A stretch of 64,000 nucleotides of DNA from Micromonospora sp. LH3U1 (GTDB lineage Bacteria > Actinomycetota > Actinomycetes > Mycobacteriales > Micromonosporaceae). The stretch lies in the NCBI RefSeq assembly GCF_028475105.1, contig NZ_CP116936.1, forward strand, positions 4,525,501-4,589,500, read 5' to 3'. Below the pieces are notes generated by a model, which ran no database searches, was not told where the DNA came from, and worked only from the letters and a program-made list of their open reading frames with translations. Both the position numbers and the translations under genes were made by a program. Below, piece by piece: positions 34,392 to 43,768 of this stretch (its first letter is position 1; every line of letters begins with the position of its first letter).

Positions 34392-34399
34392 CGTTAACG
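34392..34399. promoter_or_regulatory. Palindromic operator candidate between tetR and the FAD monooxygenase
   Basis: CGTTAACG (34392-34399) is a perfect 8-bp palindrome in the 22-bp gap between the divergent starts. A second perfect palindrome ACCGTACGGT lies at 34362-34371 inside the tetR 5' end. TACGTT at 34390-34395, six bases before the GTG at 34402, could be the -10 element of a leaderless monooxygenase mRNA. Confidence 0.35.
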
Positions 34400-34401
34400 G
34401 G

Positions 34402-35532
34402 GTGGGAATGCGAATTGCGATCGCTGGTGGCGGCCTTGGCGGCCTGACCCTGGCACGGGTCCTGCATCAGCACGGCATTGACGCGGTGGTGTACGAGCGC
34501 GAGGCAAGCCGATCCGCGCGGCCGCAGGGCGGCGCGCTCGACCTGCACCCGGAGTCCGGGCAACAGGCCCTGGCCGAGGCGGGTCTCGCCGGCCGGTTCC
34601 GGTCGGAGGCGCGGCCCGAGGGCGAGGAACATCGCATTCTCGACCCGACCGGGCGGACCCTGGTACACCACGAGCCGCAACCTGGCTCATTCTCCGGACG
34701 TCCCGAGATTGACCGGAGCGTACTGCGTGATCTTCTGCTCGATTCCCTTCCCGGCGACACGGTTGTCTGGCGGCGCCGGCTTGTCGCGGCGACCCCGCGA
34801 CGTGACGGGGGATGGGAACTCACGTTCCACGGCGGCCACCGAGCCGGCTGCGACATCCTCATCGGCGCGGACGGCGCGCGCTCAGTCGTCCGGTCGTTGC
34901 TGACCGACGTCCAGCTGTCCTCTGTGGCCACCCTCGTCGAGCTGAACATCGAAGACGTCGACCGGCGCCATCCCGATCTCGCCGAGTTGGTCGGTCCCGG
35001 GAACCTGTGGTGCGTCGGCGTGAACCAGATCCTGGCAGCGCAACGCCTCGGCGACGGCAGCCTGCGTGTCGGGATCTCGCTGCGCGCAGACGATCGTTCC
35101 ATCGACACATACCGTAGTAAGCACGCTCTGCTGGACATGTTCGGTGGCTGGGATCCACGCCTCACCGCACTCATCGAGGCCAGCGACAGCGCACCGGTGC
35201 CGCGCCTGATCGAAGCGATGCCCACCGGTACGCGCTGGGTCAGCCGACCGGGCATCACCCTCATCGGCGACGCCGCGCACCTCATGCCACCGGTCGGCGA
35301 GGGCGCCAACCAGGCCATGCTCGACGGGGCCGAACTCGCCGGCCGACTCGCCGCCGACCCCGCCGACCCGGACTCGGCAATCCGGACGTACGAGGAGGCG
35401 ATGTTCAGCAGGATTCACCCGATCGCCGAAATGTCCGCACGAGTCCAAGCGATGATGCTGTCCCCAACCGCGGCCGAAGACATCGTCCGCTTCTTCACAG
35501 CCCAGCCCGCCGAACCGACGTTCGCAGACTGA
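34402..35532 (+). CDS. FAD-dependent monooxygenase (TetX-like, PHBH fold)
   Basis: A 376-aa flavoprotein monooxygenase. FAD-binding GGGLGGLTLARVLHQHG near the N-terminus, the DG motif in LIGADGARSVVR, and the GD motif in LIGDAAHLMPPVGEGANQAM are all present. The protein resembles TetX-type and related class A monooxygenases, which hydroxylate aromatic or polycyclic substrates with NADPH. Resistance to a drug is possible but unproven. GTG at 34402 could be a leaderless start; ATG at 34408 gives the usual MRIAIAGGG start. It is divergent from its TetR regulator. Confidence 0.87.
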   Translation: MGMRIAIAGGGLGGLTLARVLHQHGIDAVVYEREASRSARPQGGALDLHPESGQQALAEAGLAGRFRSEARPEGEEHRILDPTGRTLVHHEPQPGSFSGRPEIDRSVLRDLLLDSLPGDTVVWRRRLVAATPRRDGGWELTFHGGHRAGCDILIGADGARSVVRSLLTDVQLSSVATLVELNIEDVDRRHPDLAELVGPGNLWCVGVNQILAAQRLGDGSLRVGISLRADDRSIDTYRSKHALLDMFGGWDPRLTALIEASDSAPVPRLIEAMPTGTRWVSRPGITLIGDAAHLMPPVGEGANQAMLDGAELAGRLAADPADPDSAIRTYEEAMFSRIHPIAEMSARVQAMMLSPTAAEDIVRFFTAQPAEPTFAD

Positions 35533-35654
35533 CAACCCCGCCCGCTGCAGTCGGGTGTCGGTAGCGTCGCGGTCAGCGTGGTGATCAGGGCGGCGAGAGG
35601 CCACCAGCCGTCCAGCCGATGAAGCAGGATGGGTCAGGCCCGTACGATGCGGTG

Positions 35655-38480
35655 ATGGACCCTGCGGTGGGGCCGCCACCGATACGGTACCGACTGCTCG
35701 GGCCGGTCGAGGTGTGGTCTCTCGGCGGGGAACGGCTGGCCCTCGGCACGCCGATGCAGGTGCGCCTGCTGGCCATCCTGATGTCGCAGCCGGGCACCGG
35801 GTGGTCCATCGACCAACTCGTCGACGAGCTGTGGCAGGGACGCCCGCCGAAAACGGCGGCCGGCAACGTGAAGACCTATGTCTGGGCGTTGCGCCGGGCG
35901 TTGCGGTCCCCGGGCTCCCCCGACCCCGCCATCCTCGCCGGGGCCACCGGCTACCGTCTCGTCCTCGACGCTCAGGCGATCGACACCGTGGCCTTCGACG
36001 ACCTGGCCCAGCGCGGATATCACGCGTTGCGACAGGGCCGCTGGTCGGATGCACTGCAGGCGTTCGAGGCGGCGCTGGCGCTGTGGCGTGGAGAGCCGTT
36101 TGGGGGCCTCCCCGGAAGCGGGGTGCTGCTCTCCGTCCGAACACGGCTCCAGGAGCAGCGGTCGAGTCTGCTGGAGGAAATCGCGGACATCCAACTGCGC
36201 GCCGGGCGGCACAACGAGCTGATTGAGCCGCTCCGGAGACAGATCGACGGAAATCCACTACGCGAGCGGCCGTGGGGGCAACTGATGATCGCCCTGGCCG
36301 GGGCCGGACGGCGCGCGGACGCCTTGGCGACGTACCGACAGCTACGCCGACTACTCAGCGACGAGGTGGGAGTCGAGCCCGCTCCCGATCTCCAACATTT
36401 GCATACACGGATCCTGCGGGCCGACCGGGAGCTGTTGACATCCGGGGCGCGGCCACCGGAGAAACCCGCGCCGCAGGTCCCCCGACAGTTGCCGGCCCCG
36501 CCGGCGCTGTTCACCGGCCGTACCCGTGAGCTGGCTCGGCTCACGACGCTGCTGCTCGGCGACGCCGGAGCGGCCGGCACCGTCGCCGTCACCGGTACCG
36601 GCGGCGTCGGGAAAACCTGGCTGGCGTTGCGTTGGGCGCACGACAACCTGCACCACTTCCCCGACGGGCAACTCCACGTCGACCTGGCCGGATTCGGTGC
36701 CGAGACACAGGAGGCGTCACCCTCAGCCGTCGTCGTACGCTCGCTTCTGCCCGCCCTGGGCGTCAAGCCCTTGGAGATACCCGCCGAACCGGCAGCCCAG
36801 TTCGCCCTGTACCGCAGCCTGACCGCGGACCGACGGCTGCTCGTCCTGCTCGACAACGCGCGCGACGCCCAACAGGTGCGGCCGCTGCTTCCCGGGTCGA
36901 CCCGGTGTGGCGTGATCGTGACGAGTCGCCACACACTGCCCGGCCTGGTCACCGCCGAGGGTGCCCAGCCCGTCGCCCTGGATCTGCTCAGCACCGCCGA
37001 AGCGCGCCAGTTGCTCGTACGCCGGCTGGGTGTGCAGCGGGCCACCGCCCAGCCGGCGGCGGTGGACGAGTTGATCAGCCGTACCGCGCGGTTGCCCCTC
37101 GCCCTGTCCATCGTGGCCGCACGAGCCGCCGCTCGGCCCACGTTCCCGCTCCAGGCCATCGCGGACGAGCTGGCAGCGAGCCGGGGCGGGCTCGCCGCCC
37201 TGGCCACCGACGACGCCGCCACCGACCTGCGTACGGTGCTCTCCTGGTCGTACCGTCTGCTCAGTGCGGACGCGGCCCGGCTGTTCCGGCAGATCAGCCT
37301 GCACCCCGGAGCGGACGTCAGCGCGGCGGCGGCGGCCAGCCTCGCCGACGCGCCGCCGCACCTGGTCCGGCCGGCGCTTGACGAGTTGACCCGGGCGAAC
37401 CTACTGGCCGAGCAGACCCCCAACCGCTTCCGCTGTCACGATCTGCTCCGCGCCTACGGGGAGGAGTTGACGGACCTACACGACTCCCCTGCCGACCGCA
37501 GGGCCATCCGGAAGCGCTTGCTCGACCATTATTTGTGTGTCGCCCGTGACGCGGTGAGGCTGGTCGACGCCGGTTGGCAGCCGCTCGATCCGCCGCCCCT
37601 GCCCGTCGCCGCGTCCACACCGGCGTTTGCCGACCACCGGTCCGCGCTGGCCTGGTTCGCCGTCGAACAGCGGGTGCTGCTGGCCGCCGTTCAGGAAGCC
37701 GTCGCGCACAGCTTCGACGCCCACGCCGGGCAGCTCGCCCAGGCCCTCACTCCCCTCCTCAGCAGGCTGTCACAGTGGCACGACCTGGCCGCCGTACAGG
37801 CCATCGCGATCACCGTCGCTCGACGCCGCGGTGATCCCTGTGCGGAGGCGTCGGCGCACCGGGACCTCGCGCTGGCACACATCCAGCTGCGCCGGTTCGG
37901 TGCGGCTCACCATCACCTTCGGCGCGCCCTGGCACGGTACGAGCAGGTCGGCGACCGCCCGGGGCTGGCCAGCGCACACCTGCACCTCGCCTGGCTGTCC
38001 GACATCGAGGGCCTCCCCGGGGCGGCACTGCCGCATGCCAGGGAGGCGCTGGCGCTGGCCAGCAGCACCGGCGACCGGCTCGGCGAGGCGGCGGCGCTCA
38101 ACGCGCTCGGCTGGAGCCATGCTCGGCTGGACGAGCACGCCCGCGCCATCACCTACTGCAAGCAGGCGCTCGCGCTCTACGAGGAGGCCGAGGACCGGCT
38201 CGGCGCGGCCCACACCTGGGACAGTCTCGGTTTCGCCTATCACGGCCTCGGGACACATCCGACCGCGGCAGACTGCTACCAGCGCGCGCTCACGCTCTAT
38301 TCCGACGTCCAGGACCAGTGCGGGAGGGCGGACACACTCGTCCGCCTCGGCGACACCCATCAGGCGGTGGGCAACCACGACACCTCGGTCGACATGTGGC
38401 GACAAGCGTTGGCGATCTTCGACCGGGTTGGTCATCCGCAGGCCGGAGAGCTGTCCGAGCGGCTGGCCGCCTATCACTGA
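35655..38480 (+). CDS. AfsR/SARP-type regulator (BTAD, NB-ARC, TPR)
   Basis: A 941-aa regulator. An OmpR-like winged helix (about residues 8-100, with LLGPVEVWSLG and ALRRALRSPG) and a BTAD domain (about 105-250) come first. An NB-ARC NTPase follows, with Walker A GTGGVGKTWLA (about 312-322) and Walker B RRLLVLLDNARD, then winged-helix/TPR repeats to the end (about 640-930). This is the architecture of AfsR-type activators of secondary metabolism. The RiPP locus begins 8 kb downstream, but nothing shows a direct link. ATG at 35655 is preferred over the frame opening at 35619. It stands alone, followed closely by a secreted peptidase gene. Confidence 0.88.
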   Translation: MDPAVGPPPIRYRLLGPVEVWSLGGERLALGTPMQVRLLAILMSQPGTGWSIDQLVDELWQGRPPKTAAGNVKTYVWALRRALRSPGSPDPAILAGATGYRLVLDAQAIDTVAFDDLAQRGYHALRQGRWSDALQAFEAALALWRGEPFGGLPGSGVLLSVRTRLQEQRSSLLEEIADIQLRAGRHNELIEPLRRQIDGNPLRERPWGQLMIALAGAGRRADALATYRQLRRLLSDEVGVEPAPDLQHLHTRILRADRELLTSGARPPEKPAPQVPRQLPAPPALFTGRTRELARLTTLLLGDAGAAGTVAVTGTGGVGKTWLALRWAHDNLHHFPDGQLHVDLAGFGAETQEASPSAVVVRSLLPALGVKPLEIPAEPAAQFALYRSLTADRRLLVLLDNARDAQQVRPLLPGSTRCGVIVTSRHTLPGLVTAEGAQPVALDLLSTAEARQLLVRRLGVQRATAQPAAVDELISRTARLPLALSIVAARAAARPTFPLQAIADELAASRGGLAALATDDAATDLRTVLSWSYRLLSADAARLFRQISLHPGADVSAAAAASLADAPPHLVRPALDELTRANLLAEQTPNRFRCHDLLRAYGEELTDLHDSPADRRAIRKRLLDHYLCVARDAVRLVDAGWQPLDPPPLPVAASTPAFADHRSALAWFAVEQRVLLAAVQEAVAHSFDAHAGQLAQALTPLLSRLSQWHDLAAVQAIAITVARRRGDPCAEASAHRDLALAHIQLRRFGAAHHHLRRALARYEQVGDRPGLASAHLHLAWLSDIEGLPGAALPHAREALALASSTGDRLGEAAALNALGWSHARLDEHARAITYCKQALALYEEAEDRLGAAHTWDSLGFAYHGLGTHPTAADCYQRALTLYSDVQDQCGRADTLVRLGDTHQAVGNHDTSVDMWRQALAIFDRVGHPQAGELSERLAAYH

Positions 38481-38510
38481 ACGCCCTCCGCCGACCGAGC
38501 CGGGAGCGGC

Positions 38511-40130
38511 ATGGATCCGGCGTGGATCGGACGTCGGCAGGCTGGGCGAATGCTGACCACGAAGAGAACCACCCTCTGGCATCGCAGCGGGGTCGACCGT
38601 CGACGCCCGCCGCGCCTCCGCCGCCTCCTCCGCCTCCCGGCCATCGTCGCGGTCCTCGTCGCCCTGTCGCTCAACGCCCCACCGGCGTTCGCGGCGCCCG
38701 ACGGCACCGGACCGGTCACCGGCTCGACGGCCGCCGGCGCCACCGGCGGGTGGAACGGCCGGATCGACTGGCGGGCGTGCCCGGAGCGGCCGGACGATCC
38801 AGGTACGCGTTGCGGCATCCTGCGCCTGCCGGTCGACTGGGCCCGACCGGGCGGGGAAACCTTCCAACTGGCCGTGGCGCGGCGCGCCGCCACCGACCCG
38901 GCCGCCCGCATCGGCGTCCTGGTCATCAATCCCGGTGGTCCCGGCCTGTCCGGGGTGGACGCCGCGCTGACCGCCGACAGTCAGGTCGGCCCGGAGGTGC
39001 TCCGCCGCTTCGACATCGTCGGCTTCGATCCCCGGGGTACGGTCCGCAGCACGCCTGTGCGCTGCTCATCCGCGCTGCTGGCCCGGCACCCCTCCCTGAC
39101 GCCCGCCAATTCGGCAGAGTACGAGCGACTCCGTACCTACAACCGCCAGTTACGCGACAACTGCCGCGCTCACAGTGGCCCACTGTTCGACCACATCGAC
39201 AGTGTGAGCGCCGCGCGTGACACGGACGCCGTCCGGGCGGCACTCGGCGAGCGGCAGCTCAGCTTCTACGAGTGGTCCTACGGCACACTGCTCGGGCAGT
39301 CCTACGCCGAACTGTTTCCCGACCGCGTCCGCGCACTGGTCATGGACAGCGTGATGGACCACAGCCAGGGGGTCAGGGAGTACTTCCGCAGCGGGGCGGC
39401 CAGTAACGAGGCCCTGTTCCACGAGTTCGTGACCTGGTGCGACGGGAACCAGAGCTGCGCCCTGCATGGGCGCGACGTGCCGGCGCTGTTCGACCGACTG
39501 ATGCGCCGTGCCGACGCCGGCACGCTGGTCGATGCGGCCACCGGCACCCCGCTGAACTGGTTCGAGCTTGGTTTCGCGACGTTCGTCAACTTCTTCGACG
39601 CGACCTGGGCAGACCTCGCGAACATGCTGGTCGCGCTGGACCGGGGAGAGCCCGCTGCCCCTCCCATCGCGTCCCCGAAGACGCCCGTCCAGGACGGTGA
39701 GGACCTCACCGAGTACGCGCTACTCGCATTCTGCGAGGACTGGTCGCTGCCGGTCAACGGGTTCGCCGAGTGGAACCGGTATCTCACGGAGTCCCGCGCC
39801 ACGGCACCCCACCTGCGGGCCTCCCCGCTGACCGTCCGCTTCGCCGCGATCTGCCTGGGCTGGACGGCGATCAACCCGCAACATCGGCTGCAGGTACGGA
39901 CGAGTGTCCCGCTGCTGCTGCTCAACGGTCGATACGACCCGGCCACCCCGTACGACGGGGCGCTGCGGGTGGTGCGCCAGCTCGGAAGACAAGGCCACCT
40001 TCTCACCTACGAGGGCTCGGGGCACGGCAGCTACCCACGGACGGAGTGCACCCGGAGTTACGTCGAGCGGTACCTGATCGACAGAGCCACACCGCCGGTC
40101 GGCGCGAGCTGTCCGGGTGCCCCGGTCTGA
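38511..40130 (+). CDS. Secreted TAP-like serine peptidase (alpha/beta-hydrolase)
   Basis: A 539-aa exported hydrolase. A long basic N-terminus and hydrophobic segment (LPAIVAVLVALSLNAPPAFA) form the signal peptide. The alpha/beta-hydrolase core has an oxyanion segment NPGGPGLSG, nucleophile Ser near residue 255 in YEWSYGT (the usual Gly before it is Glu-Trp), Asp near 475 in NGRYDPATP, and His near 504 in SGHGSYP, within a TAP-like C-terminal domain. Streptomyces tripeptidyl aminopeptidases (Slp/Tap) look like this and trim N-terminal tripeptides outside the cell. GGGAG lies before the ATG. A strong hairpin follows at 40234-40271. Confidence 0.85.
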   Translation: MDPAWIGRRQAGRMLTTKRTTLWHRSGVDRRRPPRLRRLLRLPAIVAVLVALSLNAPPAFAAPDGTGPVTGSTAAGATGGWNGRIDWRACPERPDDPGTRCGILRLPVDWARPGGETFQLAVARRAATDPAARIGVLVINPGGPGLSGVDAALTADSQVGPEVLRRFDIVGFDPRGTVRSTPVRCSSALLARHPSLTPANSAEYERLRTYNRQLRDNCRAHSGPLFDHIDSVSAARDTDAVRAALGERQLSFYEWSYGTLLGQSYAELFPDRVRALVMDSVMDHSQGVREYFRSGAASNEALFHEFVTWCDGNQSCALHGRDVPALFDRLMRRADAGTLVDAATGTPLNWFELGFATFVNFFDATWADLANMLVALDRGEPAAPPIASPKTPVQDGEDLTEYALLAFCEDWSLPVNGFAEWNRYLTESRATAPHLRASPLTVRFAAICLGWTAINPQHRLQVRTSVPLLLLNGRYDPATPYDGALRVVRQLGRQGHLLTYEGSGHGSYPRTECTRSYVERYLIDRATPPVGASCPGAPV

Positions 40131-40233
40131 CGCACCGAAGCCGTCGCGGCGACGCCCCAGCTCACACGGTAGGTAGCCTGCTCGGTCCGACGGGGGTCGA
40201 TCAGGTCTCCTACTCGACGGCTGGGGCGTCGAC

Positions 40234-40271
40234 GTGCCCGGCTCGACGTGCCTCGCCGTCGAGCCGGGCAC
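40234..40271. terminator. Terminator-like hairpin, 14-bp perfect stem
   Basis: GTGCCCGGCTCGAC (40234-40247), a 10-nt loop, then GTCGAGCCGGGCAC (40258-40271). It lies about 100 bp after the TAP-like peptidase gene and before the fructosamine-kinase-like gene. No T tract follows. Confidence 0.55.
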
Positions 40272-40408
40272 GGGTCTCCAGGGACCAGCCCACCACCTTC
40301 GTCAGCGATTCGCCCGCAGACCCACGACAGTCATCTGGCACATAAGCTTGCGCGAACGAGCACCCCGCACATGAGGAGTCCGTCCTGACGCGCTCGACGA
40401 CGGTCCTG

Positions 40409-41269
40409 TTGGAACGCCTGCTCCGGGCCGGGATGCGCGAGGTCGTCACCGTGGAGCCGGTGACGGGTGGGGTCGCGGCGATCGCGGGCATCGCCACCCG
40501 CCGGGACGCACCGTCGGTGTTCGTCAAAGCCTTCGCCGAAGCCCCGGCCGACGACGTCTTCGTCGCGGAGGCCGCAGGGCTGGCCGCCCTACGCGAACTC
40601 GGCGGTGTGGCGACACCCGAGGTGATCCTGGCGGACCGGGAACTGCTCGTGTTGTCGGTGCTGCGGCCGAGGCCGCACAGCGAGATCTTCTGGGAGCAGT
40701 TCGCACACGTGCTCGCCCGCATGCACATGAGCACGACCCATCCTCTCTTCGGCTGGCACCACGACAACTGGCTGGGCCGCCGCCGCCAGATCAATACGTG
40801 GAATGACGATGGCTTCGCATTTTTCGCAGAGCACCGGCTGCTTCGGTGGCTCGGGCAGCCTCGCGTTGAGGCGGCCCTGGATGCCGGAGACCGGGAGGCG
40901 CTGGAGCGGTTGTGTCACCGGCTGCCCGACCTGCTGCCGGACCAGCCGGCATGCCTGACGCACGGCGACCTGTGGGTACAGAACATCCTGGCCACCCCGG
41001 ACGGGCAACCCGCGCTGATCGATCCGGCCGTGTCGTACATGTGGGCCGAGGTCGACCTGGCCCATGTGTGGTCCACCTCGCCCCCGCCCGAGGCGCGACG
41101 ACTGTTCGAGGTCTATGCGGACCTGACTTCGCTCGACGGTGACTGGCGGGCTCGCATGCCGATTGTCCAGCTCCGGCAACATCTCGCCGTGCTGGCCCAG
41201 TTCGACGACGACTGGGGCGCGGGTGACCAGATCCGTGCCGTCCTTGCCCCGTTCCGGACGCGATCCTGA
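40409..41269 (+). CDS. Fructosamine kinase-like / aminoglycoside phosphotransferase-fold protein
   Basis: A 286-aa kinase of the APH/fructosamine-3-kinase fold. The N-lobe has VEPVTGGVAAIAGIA and VFVKAFAE (catalytic Lys). The Brenner motif is LTHGDLWVQNIL, and the DFG equivalent is ALIDPAVSYMW. Bacterial fructosamine kinases phosphorylate sugar-derived amines on glycated molecules, reversing glycation. The start is uncertain: the TTG at 40409 is the first usable codon, and no ATG or GTG in frame precedes it. It does not overlap its neighbours. Confidence 0.8.
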   Translation: MERLLRAGMREVVTVEPVTGGVAAIAGIATRRDAPSVFVKAFAEAPADDVFVAEAAGLAALRELGGVATPEVILADRELLVLSVLRPRPHSEIFWEQFAHVLARMHMSTTHPLFGWHHDNWLGRRRQINTWNDDGFAFFAEHRLLRWLGQPRVEAALDAGDREALERLCHRLPDLLPDQPACLTHGDLWVQNILATPDGQPALIDPAVSYMWAEVDLAHVWSTSPPPEARRLFEVYADLTSLDGDWRARMPIVQLRQHLAVLAQFDDDWGAGDQIRAVLAPFRTRS

Positions 41270-41370
41270 CCAAAGGTGGAAGATCGCGACCCGGCCATAG
41301 GACTCGGTCCGCGGTTCCCGGACGAAGGTGACACAGTCGGATAATCGTTCGCAACACGGTAGTCATGTTT

Positions 41371-41402
41371 TTGCGTAGCACGCATCTTTGCGTGACACGC
41401 AA
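41371..41402. promoter_or_regulatory. Tandem TetR operators with promoter
   Basis: Two palindromes start 17 bp apart: TTGCGTAGCACGCAT (41371-41385) and TTGCGTGACACGCAA (41388-41402, perfect arms TTGCGTG/CACGCAA). They lie directly before the TetR gene at 41422. A promoter-like TTGCGT (41389-41394) and TAGCGT (41411-41416), 16 bp apart, overlaps the second one. Binding would block RNA polymerase, fitting autorepression and control of the downstream monooxygenase. Confidence 0.6.
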
Positions 41403-41421
41403 CTAGTGCTAGCGTGGTGGC

Positions 41422-42042
41422 ATGACGGGGCTGCGGGAGCGCAAGAAGGCCGAGACGCGGGTGGCGCTCGGCTGGGCCGCGATCCACCTCGCCGCGGAGC
41501 GCGGCTACGAAAACGTCCGCGTCGAGGACATCGCCGAGGCGGCCGGTGTCTCCCCGCGCACCTTCAACAACTACTTCTCCAGTAAGGCGGAGGCGATTGC
41601 CTCCCGCCACCTCGACCGCAGCCTGCGCACCGCCGCCGCGCTGCGCGAACGCCCCGCCGACGAGCCGCTCTGGGCGGCGCTCACCCAGGCCGCGCTGGAG
41701 CAGTTCACGCCCGGCCCCGAGGTCGAGGCCATGCCCTCCCCCGCTCACGCCCAGTGGGTGGCCGGCGTACGCACCATGCTCGCCGAGCCCGCGCTCCAGG
41801 GCGAGCGGCTGCGCGCTGTCGCGGTCGCGGAGGCCGAACTCGCCGCCGCAGTCGCCGAGCGCACCGGCACCGACCTCGCCACCAACATGTATCCGAGGCT
41901 CGTCGCGGCCGCCGCCAGCGCCGCCGTCGCCGTCGCCATGCAGCACTATCTCGACAGCGCCGACCCGCCCACCCCGATCGAGCGCCTCATCACCGACGCC
42001 TTTACCCAGGTCGCCGCCGGCCTCCCGGCGCCGCCCCGCTGA
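41422..42042 (+). CDS. TetR/AcrR-family regulator
   Basis: A 206-aa regulator with an N-terminal HTH in NVRVEDIAEAAGVSPRTFNNYF (landmarks VEDIAEAAGV, RTFNNYFSSK, about residues 35-60). The C-terminal domain is alanine-rich and helical. It starts at an ATG right after two operator-like palindromes and is followed by a FAD monooxygenase on the same strand, 125 bp downstream, so a TetR-monooxygenase operon is likely. The signal is unknown. The downstream gene starts in a different frame, and an open frame passing through this gene is spurious. Confidence 0.87.
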   Translation: MTGLRERKKAETRVALGWAAIHLAAERGYENVRVEDIAEAAGVSPRTFNNYFSSKAEAIASRHLDRSLRTAAALRERPADEPLWAALTQAALEQFTPGPEVEAMPSPAHAQWVAGVRTMLAEPALQGERLRAVAVAEAELAAAVAERTGTDLATNMYPRLVAAAASAAVAVAMQHYLDSADPPTPIERLITDAFTQVAAGLPAPPR

Positions 42043-42166
42043 AGCCCCGCCCCTCGCTCAAGGCACAGCCTCACCCACGTCCCCAGCCGTGTCACACCCC
42101 CACGGCGGGCCGGCCGCGTGCCGCGCCTGCCGGGGCGATGACGCACACCCCGAAGGGATCACGATC

Positions 42167-43666
42167 GTGATCGATGTCCTCATCGTCGGAGCCGGCCCCA
42201 ACGGCCTCATGCTCGCCTGCGAACTGGCCCTCGCCGGCGTCCACCCCGTCGTCCTCGAACGCCACGCCGCGCCCTCCGGCGAGCCCCGCGCCAACGGCCT
42301 CGTCGGCCAGGTCGTTCGCCTGCTCGACCGGCGCGGCCTCTACGGGCGGCTCAGCGGCGAGAGCACCCCGCCGATCCCCCAACCAGCCTTCACCTTCGGC
42401 GCGTTCCCGCTGGATCTCACGATGCTCGCGGAGAACCCGCACTACGTGCTGGGCGTGCCGCAAGCCCAGCTCGAAGCCGCCCTCGCCGCCCGAGCCGCCG
42501 AGCTCGGAGTCGACCTGCGCCGCGGCCACGAGGTCGTCGACCTCCGCCAACTCCCCGACGCGGTCGAGGTCTGCCTTGCCGACGGTACGCAGCTCACCTC
42601 CCGTTTCCTCGTCGGCGCCGACGGCGGCCACAGCGCGGTGCGCCGCCTCGCCGGTATCGACTTCCCCGGCGTCACCACCGACCGGTCAATCTCCCGCACC
42701 GCCACCCTGACCGTCCCTGTGTCATCCCTCGACCCCGAGACCGGCGGCCTGCGCGCCCCCGGCTACGGCGTCGTCCCGCCGTTCCAGCACACCCGCACCG
42801 CGCGCGGCATGATCGTCTGGGCCCCGTTCCCCGGCCGCCCGGCGATCCTGAGCACGACGGAGTGGCCCGACGCGCCAACGAGCGACGAGACCCCGATGAA
42901 CCTGGCGGAGCTACGTGCCAGCGTCGCCCGAGTGCTCGGCGCCGACATCCCCCTCGGCGCGCCTGACGGCCCTGGCCTGCTGCGGCGGCAGACCGGCCGC
43001 AACACCCGCATCGCCGCCCGCTACCGCGCCGGCCGGGTGCTGCTTGTCGGCGACGCCGCGCACGTGCACCCCGCGATCGGCGGCCCCGGCCTCAACCTGG
43101 GCCTGCAGGACGCCGTCAACCTGGGTTGGAAGCTCGCCGCCACGGTGCACGGCTGGGCACCGCACGGCCTGCTCGACACGTACGAAACCGAGCGCCGCCC
43201 CGTCGCCGAACGGGTCGTCATGTCCACCCAGGCACAGTCGGCGCTCATCGGTCCCGGCGACGAGATCACCGGCCTGCGGGAACTCTTCGCCGAACTGCTG
43301 CGCAAGCCGGAGGTGACAGGGCACATCGCGGCGCTGATGTCCGGCGCGGACATCCACTACCCCGCCGACCCCGCCGACCCGTTGGCCGGCCGCTGCGCCC
43401 CCGACGTGGTCGTGCACGGCGACCACGGCCCGATACGCCTCGCCGAGCTGACCCGCGCCGCCCGGCCGCTGCTGCTGGACTCCACGGGTGCCTACGCCGG
43501 TGTCGCCGCGCCCTGGCGAGACCGGGTCGACGTGGTCACCGGCCCACTGCAGGGCACGACCGCGACCGCGTTACTCGTGCGCCCCGACTGCTTCATCGCC
43601 TGGTCCGCCGGGACCGCCGGCACGCTGCGCGCCTCGCTCACCCACCACTTCGGCCTTCCACGATGA
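42167..43666 (+). CDS. FAD-dependent aromatic monooxygenase (PHBH/MhpA-like)
   Basis: A 499-aa flavin monooxygenase with FAD-binding GAGPNGLMLACELALAG, DG motif VGADGGHSAVRRLAG, GD motif LLVGDAAHVHPAIGG, and the C-terminal thioredoxin-like domain typical of the longer (about 500 aa) class A hydroxylases such as those of aromatic polyketide and rifampicin modification. Substrate unknown; the coupled TetR gene suggests induction by the compound. GTG at 42167 has AAGGGA 8-10 bases upstream. Its stop is immediately followed, on the other strand, by a recombinase-gene remnant. Confidence 0.87.
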   Translation: MIDVLIVGAGPNGLMLACELALAGVHPVVLERHAAPSGEPRANGLVGQVVRLLDRRGLYGRLSGESTPPIPQPAFTFGAFPLDLTMLAENPHYVLGVPQAQLEAALAARAAELGVDLRRGHEVVDLRQLPDAVEVCLADGTQLTSRFLVGADGGHSAVRRLAGIDFPGVTTDRSISRTATLTVPVSSLDPETGGLRAPGYGVVPPFQHTRTARGMIVWAPFPGRPAILSTTEWPDAPTSDETPMNLAELRASVARVLGADIPLGAPDGPGLLRRQTGRNTRIAARYRAGRVLLVGDAAHVHPAIGGPGLNLGLQDAVNLGWKLAATVHGWAPHGLLDTYETERRPVAERVVMSTQAQSALIGPGDEITGLRELFAELLRKPEVTGHIAALMSGADIHYPADPADPLAGRCAPDVVVHGDHGPIRLAELTRAARPLLLDSTGAYAGVAAPWRDRVDVVTGPLQGTTATALLVRPDCFIAWSAGTAGTLRASLTHHFGLPR

Positions 43667-43763
43667 CCAGGGTCTTGCGCAGGATCGGCCCGCTGGTGCG
43701 CTCGTCAACGGCCCGGTCGATGGCTCGGGCCACCGCAGGTGGAAGCGGGACGAGCGCGACCAT
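43638..43763 (-). pseudogene. Remnant of a tyrosine recombinase (integrase)
   Basis: A 41-codon minus-strand frame starts MVALVPLPPAVARAID and continues RAVDERTSGPILRK. This matches the segment before the catalytic His-x-x-Arg box in actinobacterial phage-type integrases (L-P-L-P-P-x-V-A-x-A-I/L-D-x-x-x-x-x-R-x-x-G-P-L/I-L). Everything upstream and the catalytic box itself are missing. It sits exactly between the ends of the monooxygenase and PhzF genes and overlaps the monooxygenase 3' end, so similarity probably stops near 43675. This is a judgement by eye. Confidence 0.45.
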
Positions 43764-43768
43764 GGCGA

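Noticed and set aside
35655..38480. AfsR-like gene as the dedicated activator of the RiPP locus
   Set aside because: 8 kb away with unrelated genes between; the MerR gene is inside the locus and a better candidate.
41546..42166. Upstream extension of the FAD monooxygenase frame
   Set aside because: Out-of-frame reading of the TetR gene; the FAD-binding N-terminus starts at 42167.
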